Source: Flavobacterium johnsoniae UW101 (GTDB lineage Bacteria; Bacteroidota; Bacteroidia; Flavobacteriales; Flavobacteriaceae). From it: 64,000 nucleotides of DNA. The stretch is from the NCBI RefSeq assembly GCF_000016645.1, contig NC_009441.1, positions 992,001-1,056,000 on the forward strand. The letters run 5' to 3'. The first letter of the stretch is position 1. The number at the start of each line of letters is the position of its first letter. The notes beneath the pieces are model-generated. The model ran no database searches. It saw only the letters and a list, made by a program, of their open reading frames with translations, and was not told where the DNA came from. Of the stretch, positions 1 to 7,031 are shown one piece after another. A program made the position numbers and the translations under genes.

Positions 1-1004
1 TTGTAAAGGTTTTTCCAAGTATTCCAAAAAATCACCCGTCAATCTCATACATGACTTTAAATTTTGCTGCAAATTTCTTAGGATTGGATTCGGCTGCAAC
101 ACCATTTGGACTTAAAGCCATGGAGAGTTTACAGGAAATAAACCCCGATAAAGACAAAGCCAGCGACGCCCAGATTATGTTTATGTGTCTGCACGCATCA
201 GGTTTAACTTTGATTGCTACTTCAATTATTGGATATCGTGCTGCTGCAAACGCAAGTAATCCTGCTGATGTTATGCTGCCTTGTATTATTACTTCTTTCA
301 TCGGAACAATAGCAGCTTTCTTAATTGTGGGTATCAAACAAAAAATAAATTTTAAAAGTGCCTCACTTTTAATTGTTTTAATGGGATTAATTGCTGCTAT
401 TGTAGGCTTGTTAATGTACGTGAACCAATTGGATTTAATTGGCAAAAATTACTTCACTTCTAACCTTTCAGGATTAATCTTAATTGCTATTATTGCTTTT
501 ACTTTGATTTTCTCTTTTAAAAATGAAAAGAAATTCAGCGAAGCCAACACAACTGTTTTTGACACTTTTGTTGTTGGTGCCAATAATGGTGTTAAAACCG
601 GAGTTACTATTTTTCCTTATGTCTTAGGAATGCTGGTTGCTATCTCTTTATTCAGAAACAGCGGTTTATTCGAAATTATCAGTGATGGAATTGCGTTTGT
701 ATTTTCTAATATGGGCGTAAGCAAAGAAATCACAAATGCATTACCGGTTGCAATGCTTCGTCCGTTTAGTTCAGCAGGATCACGCGGCTTCCTTATCGAC
801 TCTATGAATACTTTTGGAGCCGATTCTTTAACGGCAAGATTAAGCAGTATTTTCCAGTGCAGTGCCGAAAGTACTTTTTATGTAATTGCAGTTTATTTTG
901 GCTCAGTTAATATCAAAAATACCCGTTATGCTTTAGGGACGATGCTTTTGGTGGATCTTATCTGTGTTATTACAGCGATTTTTGTGGCTACTTGGTTTTT
1001 TTAA
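1..1004 (+). CDS. SpmA/SpmB-type nucleoside recognition (Gate) membrane protein, 5' end outside window
   Basis: The reading frame is open from base 3, so the gene starts upstream of the window; the ATG at 51 is internal. The visible start (VFPSIPKNHPS, then NFAANFLGLDSAATPFGLKA) matches the end of the SpmA-type half. The rest, with about seven hydrophobic segments and a second Gate-like part (VVGANNGVKTGVTIFPYVLG, later LPVAMLRPFSSAGSRG), matches the SpmB-type half, so this is the fused form common in Bacteroidota. The family name comes from Bacillus spore maturation, but this organism is not expected to sporulate. The transported or sensed molecule is unknown. The stop is at 1002-1004. Confidence 0.85.
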   Translation, partial: VKVFPSIPKNHPSISYMTLNFAANFLGLDSAATPFGLKAMESLQEINPDKDKASDAQIMFMCLHASGLTLIATSIIGYRAAANASNPADVMLPCIITSFIGTIAAFLIVGIKQKINFKSASLLIVLMGLIAAIVGLLMYVNQLDLIGKNYFTSNLSGLILIAIIAFTLIFSFKNEKKFSEANTTVFDTFVVGANNGVKTGVTIFPYVLGMLVAISLFRNSGLFEIISDGIAFVFSNMGVSKEITNALPVAMLRPFSSAGSRGFLIDSMNTFGADSLTARLSSIFQCSAESTFYVIAVYFGSVNIKNTRYALGTMLLVDLICVITAIFVATWFF

Positions 1005-1007
1005 ACT

Positions 1008-1175
1008 ATGTGGGAAATATCAAAATTAATATGCCTCTTTATCGGAAATAGTGTTAAATGGGTATATTATGGAGGAAAAAAACCAATGAATGAAGTTGCA
1101 AAAGAAGATAATGAAATTATTGGATTTGTAATTGTCGCATTCATCTTCTTTGTTCTTTATTCATTTAACAAATAA
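1008..1175 (+). CDS. Small membrane protein, 55 aa
   Basis: An ATG three bases after the stop of the SpmAB-type gene opens a 55-residue frame. It has a hydrophobic N-terminal stretch (LICLFIGNSVKW), a charged middle (NEVAKEDNE) and a clear C-terminal membrane segment (IIGFVIVAFIFFVLYSF). The near-contiguous placement suggests translational coupling. I do not recognise a family. The membrane topology and operon position make it more likely to be real than chance. Confidence 0.6.
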   Translation: MWEISKLICLFIGNSVKWVYYGGKKPMNEVAKEDNEIIGFVIVAFIFFVLYSFNK

Positions 1176-1212
1176 AAAATATAATTCGTTCAAATTGCCA
1201 ACAATTTAAAAC

Positions 1213-1956
1213 ATGAAGTTAAAATACCTTTTCATTATAATGACTTTTGCTGCATGCCAAAAAGAACAGAAAAAAACGGAGACAGCAGATTTTAATTCTA
1301 TTGAAATTCCAGAAGTTGCCGAAACCAATGCAAAAGAAACCGAAAAACTTCCGCTGCATATTGACACTATTATTCTTTCTGAGGAGAAAAATGCAAATGT
1401 CAGCCGTATTCTGGCAAACTTAATGGAGAAAGAAGTAGATAAAGACAGTATTGTAACTTCTAAATTCAGACTTGATTTTTATCAAAATAAAACCAAAGTT
1501 GCTTCTTCAAATGTAGAAATCAAACAATATGAAAAAGGCGCTGAATGGTACGGATCATTTGGTTTAACAGATTCATCAGATAAAAATTCTTCTTTTATAA
1601 AAATTACTTCGGGATATCCGGCTTGCGGTTATACCCATGACAACTACCTGTATTACTTAAAAAATAATGATCTTCAGCTTGTTCACCAATGGTATTCAAT
1701 GTCTGACAGCGGCTGGGGAAGCTGGACTGAATTTGCAAGTGATGAAACCGGAAAAGACCCTAAAAACTTTTATTGCAAGACTGTTGCATTTGAGCCTTCA
1801 GACGATGATTCTGAGGACTCTGGCATTGTAACTTACTCTGATTCCATTTCATTTTCACTAAAAGGAGACAAATGGAAAAAGAAGTTGCTTTCGGCAAAAG
1901 AGAAACCTTATTTCGAAAAGAAAATGACTTTTAACGAGTTTCACAACCAGCAATAA
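1213..1956 (+). CDS. Putative lipoprotein of unknown function, 247 aa
   Basis: The N-terminus is a short signal peptide ending in FAAC followed by QKEQKK, a plausible lipobox with Cys15 as the lipidated residue. A charged low-complexity stretch (about residues 16-45) acts as a linker. The rest is a soluble domain with many aromatic residues and two further Cys (in the segments GYPACGYTH and NFYCKTV). I do not recognise the domain. It lies between the small membrane ORF and fumarase, on the same strand as both. Confidence 0.65.
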   Translation: MKLKYLFIIMTFAACQKEQKKTETADFNSIEIPEVAETNAKETEKLPLHIDTIILSEEKNANVSRILANLMEKEVDKDSIVTSKFRLDFYQNKTKVASSNVEIKQYEKGAEWYGSFGLTDSSDKNSSFIKITSGYPACGYTHDNYLYYLKNNDLQLVHQWYSMSDSGWGSWTEFASDETGKDPKNFYCKTVAFEPSDDDSEDSGIVTYSDSISFSLKGDKWKKKLLSAKEKPYFEKKMTFNEFHNQQ

Positions 1957-2004
1957 ACTGTTTTAAGAGGTCTTATTCAAATTCTTTCTTAGGTAAATAA
2001 TTTC

Positions 2005-2012
2005 TAACTTTG
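2005..2012 (+). promoter_or_regulatory. -7 box of the fumarase promoter
   Basis: TAACTTTG matches the Bacteroidota -7 consensus TAnnTTTG exactly and sits 15 bases upstream of the fumarase ATG, implying a very short leader. The expected -33 TTG is only weakly matched (TTC near 1982). Confidence 0.55.
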
Positions 2013-2027
2013 TAAAAAAACAAAGAA

Positions 2028-3632
2028 ATGATTGATTTTATATACCAAGATCCTTATCCAATTTTAAAGGATGATACGCAGTACCGCAAAATCACCTCTG
2101 ATTTTGTAAAAGTTGAAAAATTTGGAGAACGTGAAGTTTTAACCGTTGATCCAAAAGGTTTAGAATTATTAGCTGAAGAAGCTTTAACCGATGTTTCGTT
2201 CATGCTTAGAACGTCGCATTTACAAAAACTAAGAAACATTCTTGACGACCCAGAGGCTACAGATAACGATCGTTTTGTTGCCTACAATTTACTTCAAAAT
2301 GCTTCAGTTGCTGCCGAAGGTCAATTACCAAGCTGTCAGGATACCGGAACAGCAATTGTAATGGCTAAAAAAGGCGAAAGCATCTTTACAGGTGTTGATG
2401 ATGCTGAATGGTTAAGCAAAGGAATTTTCAATACATACCAAAAACGTAATTTACGTTATTCGCAGATTGTTCCGATTTCGATGTTTGAAGAGAAAAACTC
2501 AGGATCGAATCTTCCGGCACAAATTGATATTTATGCAAAAAAAGGAACTTCTTACGAATTCCTTTTTATGGCAAAAGGAGGCGGATCTGCAAATAAAACA
2601 TACTTATACCAACAGACAAAATCGTTATTGAACGATAAATCTATGGATGCATTTATCCGCGCCAAAATCAAAGACTTAGGAACTTCGGCTTGTCCGCCTT
2701 ATCATTTGGCTTTAGTAATTGGAGGAACTTCTGCGGAAGCGAACCTAAGTGCTGTTAAAAAAGCTTCTGCCGGATATTATGACCATCTGCCAACTTCAGG
2801 AAACATGGCTGGTCAGGCATTTCGTGATTTGGAATGGGAAGAACGCGTTCAGAAAATCTGTCAGGAAAGTGAAATTGGAGCTCAGTTTGGAGGAAAATAT
2901 TTCACGCACGACGTTCGTGTCATTCGTTTACCTCGTCACGCTGCTTCTTGTCCGGTTGGATTAGGGGTTTCTTGCTCTGCAGATAGAAACATCAAAGGAA
3001 AAATTACAAAAGACGGAATCTTCGTTGAACAGTTAGAAGTAAATCCAAAACAGTTTTTACCAGAAACGGCGCCACATTTAGAAGCTCCGGTTGAAGTTGA
3101 CTTAGATCAGCCAATGGCGGATATTTTGGCTAAACTATCTCAATATCCTATCAAAACCCGTTTAAAACTAAACGGAACTGTAATTGTAGCCAGAGATATT
3201 GCTCACGCAAAAATTAAAGAATTATTAGACGCCGGAAAACCAATGCCGGAATACTTTAAAAACCATCCGGTATATTATGCTGGTCCTGCAAAAACTCCGG
3301 AAGGAATGGCTTCAGGTAGTTTCGGCCCTACAACAGCCGGACGTATGGACGTTTATGTAGATGAATTCCAGAAAAATGGCGGAAGCATGGTTATGCTTGC
3401 TAAAGGAAATCGTACGAAACAAGTTACTGATGCCTGCAACAAATATGGCGGATTCTATCTAGGTTCTATTGGAGGTCCTGCTGCTATTTTGGCACAAGAT
3501 AATATCTTAAAAGTAGAAGTGGTTGATTTTGAAGAATTAGGAATGGAAGCAGTCCGTAAAATCACTGTTAAAGACTTCCCTGCCTTCATTATCACGGATG
3601 ATAAAGGGAATGATTTCTTTGAAAATTTATAA
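2028..3632 (+). CDS. fumA: Class I (iron-sulfur) fumarate hydratase
   Basis: This enzyme interconverts fumarate and malate in the TCA cycle using an oxygen-sensitive [4Fe-4S] cluster. The N-terminal alpha domain (about residues 1-330) carries Cys103 (in [10 protein letters not shown]), Cys222 (TSACPPYH) and Cys308 (AASCPVGLG), at the spacing expected for the three cluster ligands of class I fumarases. The C-terminal beta domain (about 345-534) has the swivelling-domain segment GPTTAGRMD and an IGGPAA loop. The length of 534 aa fits the one-chain form. It is monocistronic, with its own promoter box and a terminator at 3685. The symbol is by class; fumA and fumB cannot be told apart. Confidence 0.93.
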   Translation: MIDFIYQDPYPILKDDTQYRKITSDFVKVEKFGEREVLTVDPKGLELLAEEALTDVSFMLRTSHLQKLRNILDDPEATDNDRFVAYNLLQNASVAAEGQLPSCQDTGTAIVMAKKGESIFTGVDDAEWLSKGIFNTYQKRNLRYSQIVPISMFEEKNSGSNLPAQIDIYAKKGTSYEFLFMAKGGGSANKTYLYQQTKSLLNDKSMDAFIRAKIKDLGTSACPPYHLALVIGGTSAEANLSAVKKASAGYYDHLPTSGNMAGQAFRDLEWEERVQKICQESEIGAQFGGKYFTHDVRVIRLPRHAASCPVGLGVSCSADRNIKGKITKDGIFVEQLEVNPKQFLPETAPHLEAPVEVDLDQPMADILAKLSQYPIKTRLKLNGTVIVARDIAHAKIKELLDAGKPMPEYFKNHPVYYAGPAKTPEGMASGSFGPTTAGRMDVYVDEFQKNGGSMVMLAKGNRTKQVTDACNKYGGFYLGSIGGPAAILAQDNILKVEVVDFEELGMEAVRKITVKDFPAFIITDDKGNDFFENL

Positions 3633-3640
3633 TTTTTTTT

Positions 3641-3676
3641 AGTTGCTAAGGTACTGAGGTTCTAAGCTGCTAAGCT
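3641..3676. repeat. Short CTAAG-type intergenic repeat
   Basis: After the fumarase stop there is a run of degenerate units of the kind GCTAAGGTnCTnAGGTTCTAAG. Similar stretches occur after the RND operon (34898-34925) and upstream of the 56552-56950 gene (56959-56994). They look like one dispersed repeat family and do not encode anything. Confidence 0.5.
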
Positions 3677-3684
3677 TTAAATAC

Positions 3685-3710
3685 AAAACCGCCTGTTTGG
3701 GCGGTTTTTT
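3685..3710 (+). terminator. Rho-independent terminator after fumarase
   Basis: AAAACCGCC, a five- to six-base loop and GGCGGTTTT followed by T residues form a strong hairpin with a T tract, 53 bases after the fumarase stop. Confidence 0.85.
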
Positions 3711-3742
3711 GTTTCTATTAACTTAGTGCCTGGCGGTTAAAC

Positions 3743-4243
3743 TTAAGCACTTTTATCTTCTTTTTCAAATGCTATGAAATGTGAAATTTTGCCTTTTAAA
3801 TTATAAATCGGCGCGGCATCGACACTGCATTTATAAGTCCTGCCGTCTTTTTTATAGTTTTCTATTGTTTTTTTAAACGGAACTTTTAGCCGGATGGCTT
3901 CTTTAATTTCTTTTAAAACAGATTTAGAAGTTGCAGGCCCCTGAAACATTTTAGGCGTTTTTCCTAGAACTTCTTCTTCCTGATATCCCGTCATTCTTTT
4001 AATTCGGTTTGATGCAAAGACAATTTTCAAATCTAAATCAGTAATAAGCACTACTTCTTCTTTGATTCTTTCTTCTATTTTGAGATCTTTTTCGTTCCAG
4101 GTAAATTGGGAAGCAATTTTATTAACCTTTTTCAAATCGGCAAAAACAGCTTTTAATTCATTTAAATACTCATAATGAAGATCTAAGGCCAAGATTGGCA
4201 CCAAAGTGCGGTTTGTTATATCTTCAGAGCTATTCTTTTTCAT
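3743..4243 (-). CDS. PAS domain protein, 166 aa
   Basis: About 65 N-terminal residues of unassigned helical sequence precede one PAS domain (about 67-166). The PAS signature is clear: LITDLDLKIVFASN, MTGYQEEEVLGKTP, MFQG and IENYKKDGRTYKC. It resembles PAS domains of the LOV type, but the position of the photoreactive Cys (NCRFLQ in true LOV) reads TPKMFQ, so flavin photochemistry is not expected. There is no output domain, so it probably acts by protein contact. It lies downstream of dinB on the same strand, 84 bases away. Confidence 0.8.
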   Translation of the reverse strand: MKKNSSEDITNRTLVPILALDLHYEYLNELKAVFADLKKVNKIASQFTWNEKDLKIEERIKEEVVLITDLDLKIVFASNRIKRMTGYQEEEVLGKTPKMFQGPATSKSVLKEIKEAIRLKVPFKKTIENYKKDGRTYKCSVDAAPIYNLKGKISHFIAFEKEDKSA

Positions 4244-4327
4244 TTTAAATGAATTTTAGAAATACTTTTCCCTCAAAGATAGCACTAAAATTGCAAATTA
4301 GATTACGTTAAACCTTATTTATACGAA

Positions 4328-5410
4328 TTAAAAAGCAAATTTCAATTGCACTACAACTGCTTTTTTTTCTTCGGTATTTAAATTACTGAGTGAAATTCCG
4401 AGTAACCGAACCGAATTTTTCATTTTTTCCTGATAAAGCAGTTCTTCTACAATCTCCATAATCAAGCTTTTATCTGAAATAAAATAAGGAAGTGTTTTAC
4501 TTCTTGTCTGCTGGGTAAAATCGCTGTACTTTATTTTTAGAGTCACTGTTTTTCCCGAAACATTATGCCTCTTTAATCGTTTTTCAAGCGAAACAGCTAT
4601 TCTTTCTAATTGTTCGAGCATGAAAATTTCCGAAGAAAGATTGACATCAAAAGTATGTTCTGCGGCAACAGATTTAGTTATCCGATGCGGTTTAACTTCG
4701 CTGTTATGAATGCCCCGAACCACGCTGTAATAAAAAGCACCTGATTTACCGAAGTGTTTTTCAAGAAACTCCAACGATTTGCTTTTAAGATCTGAGCCCG
4801 TAAAAATTCCGAGCTGGTACATTTTTTCAGTCGTAACTTTTCCAACTCCGTAAAACTTTCTAATAGGCAGTTCTTCTAAAAAAGGAATAATTTCATCTGG
4901 ATTAACCGTTTTTTGTCCGTTTGGTTTATTGATATCACTGGCAATTTTAGCTACAAATTTATTGACCGATATACCTGCAGAAGCGGTTAATCCAACTTCG
5001 TTAAAAATTCGGGTTCTGATTTCTTGTGCCAATAAACTGGCGCTTGGATTTCCTTTTTTATTTTGGGTTACATCGAGATAAGCTTCGTCGAGCGAAAGTG
5101 GTTCGACCAAATCGGTATATTCATGAAAGATTTTATGAATTTTGGATGAAATTTCTTTGTATCGGTCGAATCTTGGGCGGACAAAAATAATTTCAGGACA
5201 ATATTTTTTGGCCAAAACACCGCTTATGGCACTTCGAACACCAAACTTTCTGGCTTCGTAACTTGCCGCCGCAACTACTCCTCTGTTTTCTGAACCGCCA
5301 ACTGCCAAAGGTTTTCCTCGCAAAGCAGGATTATCCATCTGCTCTACCGAAGCATAAAAAGCATCCATGTCGATATGGATAATTTTTCGATATGTTGGCA
5401 CATCTGACAT
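4328..5410 (-). CDS. dinB: DNA polymerase IV (Y-family translesion polymerase)
   Basis: This is an error-prone polymerase that copies past damaged template bases. The palm carries the metal-binding acidic residues Asp14 and Asp16 (HIDMDAFYASVEQ) and Asp108/Glu109 (SLDEAYLDVT). The fingers motif YEARKFGVRS is at 51-60, a helix-hairpin-helix thumb follows (RKFYGVGKVTTEKMYQLGI), and the little-finger domain ends the protein. Length 360 aa is normal for DinB. There is no classical beta-clamp tail that I can define. It is transcribed away from the phosphoesterase gene at 5551. Confidence 0.95.
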   Translation of the reverse strand: MSDVPTYRKIIHIDMDAFYASVEQMDNPALRGKPLAVGGSENRGVVAAASYEARKFGVRSAISGVLAKKYCPEIIFVRPRFDRYKEISSKIHKIFHEYTDLVEPLSLDEAYLDVTQNKKGNPSASLLAQEIRTRIFNEVGLTASAGISVNKFVAKIASDINKPNGQKTVNPDEIIPFLEELPIRKFYGVGKVTTEKMYQLGIFTGSDLKSKSLEFLEKHFGKSGAFYYSVVRGIHNSEVKPHRITKSVAAEHTFDVNLSSEIFMLEQLERIAVSLEKRLKRHNVSGKTVTLKIKYSDFTQQTRSKTLPYFISDKSLIMEIVEELLYQEKMKNSVRLLGISLSNLNTEEKKAVVVQLKFAF

Positions 5411-5518
5411 TATGCAAATTTAAAAAGGAAAGCAATAAAAAGAACGCTGCTAATAGTTATAAATAGTATCAATTTTTAAAGATTATCAACTAAATGAATC
5501 CAAACAAATCATTTTACT

Positions 5519-5526
5519 TATTTTTG
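5519..5526 (+). promoter_or_regulatory. -7 box of the phosphoesterase promoter
   Basis: TATTTTTG fits TAnnTTTG and lies 25 bases before the ATG at 5551. No good -33 TTG is seen at the right distance. Confidence 0.4.
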
Positions 5527-5550
5527 TAGTTACACCCGAAATATTTAAAA

Positions 5551-6285
5551 ATGCGAACATTTGTTATAGGCGACATACACGGAGGATTACTCGCACTTGA
5601 ACAAGTATTGAAGAAAGCCGAAGTTACTACAAAAGATACTCTTATATTTTTAGGCGATTATGTTGACGGCTGGAGCCAGTCGGCAGAAGTTATTGACTTT
5701 TTAATCGACCTTAAAACCAAACAAAACTGCATTTGCATTAGAGGAAATCATGATCAGCTGGCATTAGACTGGCTGGAAAACAGACATGAGGATTTTGATG
5801 AAGAAATGTGGTACAAACATGGCGGAAAAGCCACTGTTGAAGGATATTCTAAAATATCTCCTGAAAGAAAAAAAGAACATATAGCGTTTTTTGAATCACT
5901 GAAAGATTATTATCTTGATGATGAAAACCGCCTTTTTGTTCATGCCGGATTCACTAATTTAAATGGTGTAGTCTGGGAATATTTTCCGAAATTATTTTAC
6001 TGGGACAGAACACTTTGGGAATCTGCTTTGGCATTAGACCCAAATTTAAAACCTGACGATTTATATTATCCTAAGCGTTTTACCGTTTATAAAGAAATCT
6101 ACATTGGTCATACTCCTGTTACAAGAATTGGACAAACCGTTCCTGTAAACAAAGCCTGCGTTTGGAATGTTGATACGGGTGCCGCTTTCAAAGGTCCGTT
6201 GACGATTATGGACGTGAATACCAAAGAGTTCTGGCAGAGCGATCCGTTAAATGAATTGTATTCTAACGAAAAAGGTAGGAATTAA
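5551..6285 (+). CDS. Serine/threonine-type metallophosphoesterase
   Basis: This belongs to the calcineurin-like phosphoesterases of the bacterial PPP/lambda phosphatase type. The metal-binding motifs are in order: GDIHGG (Asp8, His10), GDYVDGWSQS (Asp36), RGNHD (Asn66-His67-Asp68), HAGF (His131) and the late IGHTPV. Length 244 aa is normal. Substrates may be phosphoproteins or small phosphoesters such as dinucleotide polyphosphates; the sequence does not decide. It is not obviously in an operon. Confidence 0.88.
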   Translation: MRTFVIGDIHGGLLALEQVLKKAEVTTKDTLIFLGDYVDGWSQSAEVIDFLIDLKTKQNCICIRGNHDQLALDWLENRHEDFDEEMWYKHGGKATVEGYSKISPERKKEHIAFFESLKDYYLDDENRLFVHAGFTNLNGVVWEYFPKLFYWDRTLWESALALDPNLKPDDLYYPKRFTVYKEIYIGHTPVTRIGQTVPVNKACVWNVDTGAAFKGPLTIMDVNTKEFWQSDPLNELYSNEKGRN

Positions 6286-6297
6286 TCCGTAAAAAAC

Positions 6298-6305
6298 TAA
6301 ATTTG
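6298..6305 (+). promoter_or_regulatory. -7 box upstream of the 6335 gene
   Basis: TAAATTTG fits the Bacteroidota -7 consensus, 29 bases before the ATG. The -33 element is not clear. Confidence 0.45.
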
Positions 6306-6334
6306 CACCAGCAAAATAATTAATATTTAAGTTT

Positions 6335-6868
6335 ATGAAAAAAGTTATCATCACATTATTGTTTTTAGTATCATTTGGATTTATTCAGGCACAAGAGGCT
6401 TTTACAGGTAAAGGCGACATTAGAGTAAACGTGGGTGCTAATCTTCAAGATGGCGGTTCAGGAATTCAAGGTTCTGTTGATTTTGGTTTAGGAGAAAATT
6501 TCTCTTTTGGATTTGTTGCCAATTACTTGCTTGGAGTAGATAATTTTAATGGTTTTTACCACAACGACCCAACTCCATACAACGATTACAAACCAGAATT
6601 TAAAGATCGTTTTGATGCTAAAGCAAGAATTAACGCTAATTTAAGCAGTGTGATTGGAGTGAAACAATTAGACGTTTATCCTGGTTTAAGTTTAGGTTTA
6701 CGCAACTTTGGCGGACATGTAGGAGGTCGTTACTTTTTTACTGACGGATTTGGTGTTTTCACAGAGCTTGGTTTTCCAATTGCAAAATACAGCACGGAGA
6801 AAGATGTATTCGATCATTTAAACAATCAAGTTACTTTCAGCTTAGGAGCTTCTTTTAAACTGAACTAA
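6335..6868 (+). CDS. Secreted or outer-membrane beta-barrel-like protein, 177 aa
   Basis: A signal peptide (about residues 1-19, cleavage after FIQA) precedes a sequence rich in alternating Gly and aromatic residues, with strands such as FSFGFVANYLLG and GLSLGLRNFGGHVGGRYFF and a C-terminal TFSLGASFKLN. This pattern fits a small outer-membrane beta barrel of the kind common in Flavobacteriia. I cannot assign a ligand or function. It has its own promoter box and terminator. Confidence 0.75.
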   Translation: MKKVIITLLFLVSFGFIQAQEAFTGKGDIRVNVGANLQDGGSGIQGSVDFGLGENFSFGFVANYLLGVDNFNGFYHNDPTPYNDYKPEFKDRFDAKARINANLSSVIGVKQLDVYPGLSLGLRNFGGHVGGRYFFTDGFGVFTELGFPIAKYSTEKDVFDHLNNQVTFSLGASFKLN

Positions 6869-6944
6869 GTTTATATTATAATCATAGCCGAGGTTTTGTT
6901 TGTGATTTAATCACTTAAAAACGTTTCGCAAAGTTTTATAAATT

Positions 6945-6972
6945 AAAAACCGCTCAATTTAGAGCGGTTTTT
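6945..6972. terminator. Bidirectional terminator between 6335 gene and M4 protease
   Basis: AAAAACCGCTC, a six-base loop and GAGCGGTTTTT form a perfect 11-bp stem with T tracts on either strand. It can serve the plus-strand gene ending at 6868 and the minus-strand protease ending at 7032. Confidence 0.85.
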
Positions 6973-7031
6973 CTTTTTTGGGTTAATCTGTAAAAAACCT
7001 TTTAAGGTTTTCTATTTATTAATCTCTGTTT

